This document shows, piece by piece, positions 42,801 to 51,800 of a stretch of 64,000 bases of DNA. The notes beneath the pieces are model-generated. The model did no database searches. It had not been told where the DNA came from and was given only the letters and a program-made list of their open reading frames with translations. Numbering within the stretch: the stretch's first letter is position 1; every line of letters begins with the position of its first letter. Source of the stretch: Rallus limicola (Eukaryota > Chordata > Aves > Gruiformes > Rallidae); the NCBI GenBank assembly GCA_022605955.1, contig JAKCOZ010000001.1, forward strand, positions 71,306,520 through 71,370,519, given 5' to 3'. A program made the translations under genes and the position numbers.

Positions 42801-45800
42801 TTTTTCTTTTTAAGACACGAGTTTCATGAAATCAGAGAGATCCAAACTTCAGGGAAATAGTATTGAGTACTTCCACTGAACAGGTAAAAATAGACAAGTG
42901 CTACTAACAAAGAATGGAGACTTGTGCATTGGTTTGGTTGTTTGGGGTTCCCCCCTCCTCCCCCAAAACTAACCTCTTTCTGGAGTTTTCAGTGATCTAC
43001 AAGATACACTTGAACCTCCAAGTTGACAATTCTATCAACAGCCACAGTATGGCTACATTCTCTAGGTCAATAAACCAATTACAGAAGATGCAGGGATTAA
43101 AGAGAATTGCTTTAATAATCACAAATAAATGCAATTTTTTTACCCTGCCTCCTCCCTTTTAAAGGTGGATTTTCCACATTAGTTTGGAGATAACTGTAAT
43201 ACTGACTTGTGTCCCTTACTTATGGTTAATACAACTTTAAGTAGTTCACACTATAAAAGTAATTTTTTAATGTAAATGATTCCTTGGTTAACTGGCACTT
43301 GTTGGGCAGTTATAAAACAGAAGAAAATGGTTGACAGTTACCGTATCAGTAAAGTATGACCCACTTAAAAAGACTTAGTACCCCTGTAGGACAGTCCTCA
43401 TTTTTAGGTCACAGGCCTGTCTGGACATTTAAGGACTGCCCTGGTCCCTGAAGTAGCAGTTACAATTCTGCAGTTATAGATCAAAGAGCTTAACTAGTAA
43501 TCTTGTTTCATGCTTTAAGGTGATACTCTACTGTGCACTTGTGAGACTTCTAGCAACTTAATAACGACCTGCTGCACAGAGAATTTCCCTTTACCAGCAG
43601 GCAAAGAAGAAAAAAGAAAAAAAAAAAAAAAAAAAAAAGAGAGGATTGAAATTTCAGGAAACACTTCAGGCCAGGAAATGACATGATAGATTCCTACACA
43701 TACCCCTTAGATTGAGGTGGGTTTTTTTCCTATTTTTAATAACTCAGGATTGTCAAAGGACACACTTAGAAGAAACTGTAAGAAATGCTGGTAATCGGTA
43801 AAGGAAAGAGAATTAGTTACCATGTTGCATAAAACACAGATGAATGTCTCAAATTTATGTGGAGACACAGAACCAATTAACTTACTGGTTATCAGAATCA
43901 CTTCCTTTGCGCTTCCTTGGAATCTCAGCCACAGAAGCATTGAAAGGAGTGGTGGTAGCGGGCTTCGTCATCGGATTCATGAGGCTGGGGACTCCAGAAG
44001 CAACACATGGGTTTCCATCTATTGAGAAGTTATCTGTGAACAGGGGAAAAAAGACCAACACCTCAGTGCCCACTAACAGCTATATCATTGTGTACCCATT
44101 TTGATTCTCATGTGGAAAAACAAGAATGGTCCATGGGTAGCTTCTAAGTCTCTGACACATAAGCCATAAAGGTTGCACTGCTGCAACTTGGGTCCAGAAA
44201 AGAGCACACTGTCCTCCCAGTCTTGTATTGATCTCATCAACCCAATCAACACACCGATGCAATCTAAAACACACAACCTCAGACAAGCTGAGCAGACTGC
44301 ATTTAAATCCCTCAGCCCCTCAAACATCCTGCTGCAAAATCACAAAACATAGTATTCACTAGCAGATCAAAATACTGCACCTAACACAAAATTCAACTTT
44401 TAAACTATATGTTTAAGTGAAAAAAACATTTTTAAAATAAGCTGAACATCCAGAAAATGAAAGCCCACCACAGCTATGTTTCTGGCATAAAACCAATAAT
44501 TACACATAACATCGGTCATGTAAATAGCAAGAGTATTAAAAGCTTGGCAGGTTCTACATTAAAATTCCCTTCACAGTTCTCCTATTGAGGATAAGGGCTT
44601 TGATTCTGGGAGGAATAGAAGGTAAGTCACAAGCCAAAATAACGCTAGCAACCTACTGGGAAAGGAAAACTGCCCCCGGGTATCTAAGTACTATCACACT
44701 TTTTTCTCTATCTCTGTGCAAAGCTATCACAAAGAATCACCCAGCTGATGGTTAGGTAAATAATCAGAATTAAGTCTGTTTCAGCAAATGCAGCCAGCCC
44801 TTTAGGCTTCTTGTCCTAGTAAGGAAAGTTTCCTATGCGATACACCTAGAGACAGTACAGGAATTAACTCCACTGAGGGACAAATGAGGGACTGAGAGAG
44901 GTCATTTGAGAAAGAGAGCATCTACTTTTAGCAGGAGGCAAAACACAAGATAGGTACTTTCAAAATCCAGCAGGAAGAAAAACTGGATATTTCCATTGTA
45001 AGGTGTTTGGTTTGGTTTTGGGGTTGGGTTTTTTTGCATCTACGCTATCTGTGACAGTTAAAAGCACGTAAGGAGAGTGATATACAGTGTATGCTTTTTT
45101 CTTCTTAGGTGTAAGAACACCTTACACCTGCAAAATTACCTCCTAGGTTCTCATTTTCTGTTGGAATATTACTCTGGAGAGCTAAATGAAAATAGGCTAA
45201 TACTTGAATAACAGCTTGCCTGGTCTTCCACTAATCCTCTCCCTACCAAGTCAGACTGCACAGAGTCAGCCCTGTTTTATTTTAGAAAGCTCTTTGACTC
45301 ACTAAGTCACACAGGAAGTTCCAAAAAAAGAGATGGAATCTCAAAGAATCAATAAATGATGGACAAATAAGTAACTAACTTCAGCCATCTACAATAGAAA
45401 GAAAATTTGGTTACTTCAAATACGTAACATTCAAGTTAGGGATATTAAAAATATATTAAAAAGAAGTGATATCATAAATACAACAAGTGCACAAACAGCA
45501 GATGTGAGAACTATTTATATGATTAATCATCACTTCATAATAGCCTCATTTTATTTTTCTACTATAAATTCTTGCAATTACAAACCAAATAAAAAACCCT
45601 CAACAATTCCAAGGGAACTAGTTACAAAATGTAATTTTAATTCACTTAGGTAACAGCAGCCTATAATTACTAGATTAAATTATTGAAGTATAATCATACT
45701 TCATGAATAGTCATGAAAGAGTACTTACTAAACAGAAACCTACATGGGTGAAAGACAAGAATGCCTTCAGCACAACAGATCCTTTCGTCCTGGAACAAAG

Positions 45801-48800
45801 CAGGAGAGAACAGACCCACTGACCTAAATACTCCTTTGCTCACAGATGGCCAGTCTGCTTTCTGAACCGCTTCCCTTTAAAGTGGCAAACTGAAATGCAT
45901 CATTTACAGCTTTTCCAATTTATCCTTCATATTATCAAAATATCTACTACTGTTTTTCCCCCCTCCTCACTCTCAAGCAACAAATTCTGAATACTACACT
46001 TTTCTCCATTTCCTAACAACACCCTTTTTGCTTTTTCTTAGCTAAAACAATCAAAAATGTTTAGATTATCAGCAATTATGACCTATTAAGAGCTTTGACA
46101 ATTTATAGGTGATAAATTGAATCCTAAATACTATCATTGTGACAAACTAAATGCCATGTTAAACATCACCTAGCTAAATGCCAGCAAGATAGCTGTGTGA
46201 TCTTACACAAAACTATAAGGCAAGGAATCTGTATTACCAAACCCAAACCCCCCCAAACAATGCAAAAGAAATCAAACAGGGAAACTGAAAGTTTCAGAAC
46301 TACCAAACTTAGTAGTAAAGTAATTATTTGGAATGTAATCAACAAGAGCAAATCTTTTTAATACCTACCACTCACTGCACAAGAAGCAGACAGACACAGT
46401 TCATAAAGCTAAGTCAGCTTTGAGAAGTCAGTAAGAGCGCTTTAAAATAATCTCTTAGGGCTTTATAATAGCTGCCATTGTGATACTAGGTGATTCCAAG
46501 GTGCCGCAGGTGATACTGCTGCCATCGTGATACTAGGTGATTCCAAGGCACCCTGAAGAGTGCCTTAGCCTTCTGTAGTCCATGATGAAAGATTTCTTTA
46601 CTTCTCCAGCTATACCACTTGGGGAGAGCTGGGTAACAGATTTCAAAATTGTGGGGTTCACAAAGAGAATGAGCTAGAATGCAGCCCAGAATATCCAGGG
46701 TGTGCTTCTATGATAGGAGAAGGCTGGATTCTTTCATCTGTGCACCTGGCTGTGAATATCTTCAATTTCCACGGACATTTCCATACCACTAACATCAAAA
46801 CCAAATATCCTTAAGAACACATGAATAAACCAAAATGTTTCCTAATTTCACAGCGCTATTGCTCCATGAAAAACAGTAACTAGAAAGACCATTCTTTATT
46901 ACAAGTGTATTTCCCTGGAAAACTGAAATTATTAGTCAATTTCCAATCTCCTACAAACAGGTTAATTCAACTAGAGATTCTTTGCTTTACCATCCCAAAG
47001 GCTACTACTTAGACTACTCAGGTTTGAAGGCAAATGAAAATCCAACTGAGAAATTACATGGGATTTTAAAAAAAATTATTGCTGTTCATTTCAAAGTTTT
47101 GCTAGTGCCCTGGCATACTAATAATTGAATTTTAGTGGGAAGTTAATCATTTCTCAAGCACATGTCTATTTATGATCTATACTTGGCTCTCAGTATTAAG
47201 CCTATGTGCGTATCTGTATTAAAAAATTAAAATATGTTAAAAGCATATTAAGCACATCAGGACAGATGAAAGCAATACTGAAAAAAAAACCCACTGCAAA
47301 CATTCTCTTTGCAAACAAGCAAAGACCACGTATGTAAGAATTACAAGCACACCGTATGAAAAAGAACTACTTCAAGGAAGTGTATCAGAAATGAAAAGCT
47401 ATTCTTTTAATACTAACTTTAACATGTTTTATAATCAGGCAAACAAAATACTTAAGGAATGGTTATCAGTACATACAGTTCTCATCACACCAACATAGAA
47501 GACCATGCCCTACTGCACTACAAACTCTTGTGTGTTTTTCTAAAAAACAAAAACAACCGTAAAAACCCCACCAAACCCACCCTGCAAATAGATGACATGA
47601 AACTACTTCATATCCCACCCCAAAACAGTAAAGACATAGGAAACCAACTGTATTCCTATGCTCAGCAGAGGTTCTGTGTAAATTACCACATGCAATGCAT
47701 TAAGAAACAAGGCTTGGGAGACCGTACGTTTTTCCAATTACTGACAATAATATTTTCTAAACACATGCCACATTCCTGACCTGTTTTCTCCACTAACAGT
47801 TTGAAGGTTTCCAGTTCCTAAACAAACACAATCTATTAGAAAAGGCTTATGGCCAAGCTCTACCAGCTGTAAAAGGTGAGATTCATCTGAACAAATAAAG
47901 ACGTCCACGGCTGAACTAGCCATTCTAGTCCTCCTTGGAGGGAAGAAACATTTCTAGGGTGATTCATCTCAACCTAAAATAGATTCCTACTGTTGGCTAG
48001 ATGAAATACAACATTTCTAGGGTGATTAATCTCAGTGTAAAATAGATTTCTACAGTTAGATGAAATACAGTCCGAGTGTCTACCCCTATTCAGTAATTAT
48101 ATCAAGACCAAGCTACCTGGCTCAGACTTGGATATCTTCTTTGTAGACATCTAAAGGTAAGTAAGATTAATCCCACCCAAGGTGGCTATAGACCTGTCAT
48201 GCAATTCTTAAAGTATAACAGCCATAGACACCAGTTGTTTGTGTCACGTACAAGTTTAAGCTCAAGACATTCTTTCAAAATGATTGCCTTAATTATGCAC
48301 TACCACCTCATGACCCACTCCCCTCTGGAAGGTTAGCTCTTTGGGCTAGCTTTACTCCCCATAGGCTTTCCTAAAATATTACTTTGGTACTAAAACATTA
48401 TTTTGACCTTTTTAGACTCATCAAATAATTCATAATTCATACAAGATACATATAAAGCACTCCAAAAGTCAGCTGAAAAGTACAAGTCATGTAGTTATCA
48501 ATTAATTTATTAAAACCCCTGTCACTCAGCCCTCATTTTAGCCAGTTTAAAAAAGACTACCTAAATCCACCTATCAGGATGTAACAGCAAATCACGTTTG
48601 AAATAAAATATCAGTGAATAAGTACATTTATAAAACTCATATATGGCACTCTTCATAGCCTGTACATACCAGACTTGGAGATCTACTGCAGCAGCTCTGC
48701 AGCTGCTTAAGTTAACAATGCTGTGACACTGGCACAACTTCTCTAAGAATAAGGAGACACTTTCAATCCATCCTCCTATTTCGAAACACTTTCTGGTAGA

Positions 48801-51800
48801 AGCAAAGGAGAAGAGAGAAGCTGCTTTGAATTGAACTCTCTAAGACTACAGATGCCACAGACTTGTGTATTTTCAAAATTCACATGCCTGGCATGCAAGA
48901 AAACTTTTAACTGAATTTCAAGCTTTGACAAGTTTAAAGAAGTCAAAATTATGTTAGAAGTGACTGTAGTTAAAGTGGTACATAAGTGTTCTTTAGTCTA
49001 ACTGGAGGAGTCAATAAAATTGCAATCTACTCACGCAAGCTATTAGGCTATACCAATGCTACTAACTACAATGGCATAACAGCAACAGGTCAGTAGAGAG
49101 AAGCAGCTGGTGCAGATGCCCCTGTTTCTCATTTGTAAGTAGTTCAGGGAGCTTACACTAAATCATATTTAGTCCGGTTCACTGGGCCAAAAATCCTTAC
49201 AGTGCACATGTTTTAAAGCTGTCAGAGAACAAACCTCTGCTTCACAGACTCACAGACTGGTTTGGGTTGGAAGGGACCTCAAAGCCCATCCAATTCCAAA
49301 CCCCCTGCCATGGGCAGGGACACCCTCCACTAGCCTGGGCTGCCCAAAGCCCCATCCAGCCTGGCCTTGAGCACTGCCAGGGAGGGGGCAGCCACAGCTT
49401 CTCTGGGCAGCCTGTTTAGTCCCTTAGGTTTGAAGTTGGAATATGTTCAGTGTGTGCCTGGAGCAGTCCTAAACTTGCATCAATAAAATTCTAGTTTAGT
49501 TAATAAAATTCTAGTTTAGTTTCTTCCAAAATGAGTGCAGTTCCTCTATGCCAGAACTGCCCTACAAACCAGGCCCATCAGCAGTAAGTAGGGATGACGG
49601 GATTCAGTCCAAACCAATGCACTTTCTCTGAACCAAAGCCCTAATGTGCACACAGCCCCTGAGAGCTTACTTGATTTCAGGGTCTCAGTCTAAAGTTCTT
49701 AAGAATGCAGTCATACAGAGCAGCAGAGACAACCACACACACACAAATCTAGGCACACAAGCAACCTAAATTTTCTAAACTGAAGCACTACTGAAGACAT
49801 CAAGTCAGATTCTCAGGTTTTGTCAACACTGACACGCTCATTTTTCAATGACTTAAGCAATTACCAATGTATCTATCTTTACATGCAGCACACGCAGTAT
49901 AGCTACCAAGTCTCAAAGAATTTCCAATAGCTGTCACATAAATTGCTTTATTTTACTATGGAGTTATTTTTCTGTAATTATTTTAATGAATTATTACTGC
50001 AGCTTCTCATTAGAGAATGATAAAACTATCCCTATTATCCTACACGCAGAGTACTGTAGGAGGAAGGAGGTCACAGGTGCTGTGATACGCACCACTTCAC
50101 AGGTCTTGCAGATTTGAAGACCTATAAAATGAAGAATCATATTCTCTAAACAGGGCGAGAGTTGTATTAAATGTTCTTTTTATTTATTTTAAAGCTTTGC
50201 AATAGGCCGCAAAAAGCATCTTCAGACTAGTTACAGCAAGCCTGGCATCCAGGCCATAGCCCACAGTACCTCTCATTGAAAGCTGGGGCAGCAATTTTCA
50301 TTTTAGTTAAGTTGTGAAAACAGTAGAAATGTGGCTCCCCCAAAATTTTATAAGCACGTGTAATGCAGGAGCAAGGTGCAGGCTTCAGCAATGAAGTCAT
50401 CTCATGAACAACATTACACAGAGAATAAATTCTTATAGGTTAAAGAGCATGGGATTTATTCTTAATTTCACAAAATTATGGAAGGAAATAGGGTAACATC
50501 CTGAATTATGGAATGAGCATAACATAGGCAACTGATAACCTTCAGAAGTAGTCAAGAACCACAACTTTCCAATTAAATAACACATTTACTTACTTGATTT
50601 CAAATACCAAACATTTCACCAAACCTATTGGTGTGTATTAAAAAGTATGACTGTTACTAGCTCATAAAAAGACACTACACAAGCCCTTTAAAGACTACCC
50701 TGCTTTCCCAGTCAGCTTCAGACTCAAACCAGGTCACTGATGGAAACTGTGAGTCTCCTATACAGTAGATCACTACTGGGGAAAAAAACCCCCAAAAACC
50801 ACCTCTCTGATCAGATACTGCTAAAGGAACGGAGGGCGGCTTTTTTCTTGTACATTTCTGATTCATACTCTTGTTAAATGATGATATCCACAAAGTCAGC
50901 TGCACAAGTTCCATGGCTTTAGCTGACCCTGGAGTCCACACAGGGATCAACAAAGTATTCACAACGATTCATTTCCCACAGTCATCCACCAAGTTAGTTC
51001 TTTTTAAAATGAATTTGATTCTTAGCCAACATGAACTGTCCAGTTTAGAGTTTGCTTTTCATCATGTGCAAGCAGACCAACAATAATGTGTACCCTCAAG
51101 TGAAAAAAAAGCCTATTAAGCAGCTAATTTTAGTATGGACCTAGACCACAAAGATTAAGATAGTGGGTTTTAGTTGGTTTTGGGTTGTTGTTTTTTTTTT
51201 TTTTTTAAAGATAAAAGTAATAGAAAACCCCTTTCTTCAAAATCCATTAGAATTAGTAAACATAGGTAACCAAAGAAACCAGGGAAGGGGACTTGTCTCA
51301 CAATAAAACACAAAAGCCTATGTGGTTCATTGCTTTCCCAAATCTATTTGTAAATGGAAATGTCCACCTATTTGGGATTGTCTGTATTTTGACTATTTCC
51401 CTTCCTTACTACATATGCATGATATAGAAATCCTTGTCTTAAGCACAGTTTAACAGACTGCAAAAATGCTACAAGATAACCCAGCAAAAACCCCACTTCA
51501 TTTAGAAACACTAGACGACTCTCTACAAAATTGTGCCAGTTATTTAAGCAATCAAGCAGCAGAGAGAGAAAACTGCCAATTATTCTAAACAACCGGGGTC
51601 CCCACATACATGAAATCACACGTAACCCAACAGACGTTTAGAAAACAGCAACTACTACTAAACCTTGGAGAACTGGGGCTACCTAAACAGAGCCACGAGG
51701 ATGACTTAGGAGAGATCTGATTGCTTCTGTTTTTCAAATCCCCGTGCAAAAAAACGCATCCCCACAGAGAGGGGAAGCGACATACTCATTTCAAAGGAGG

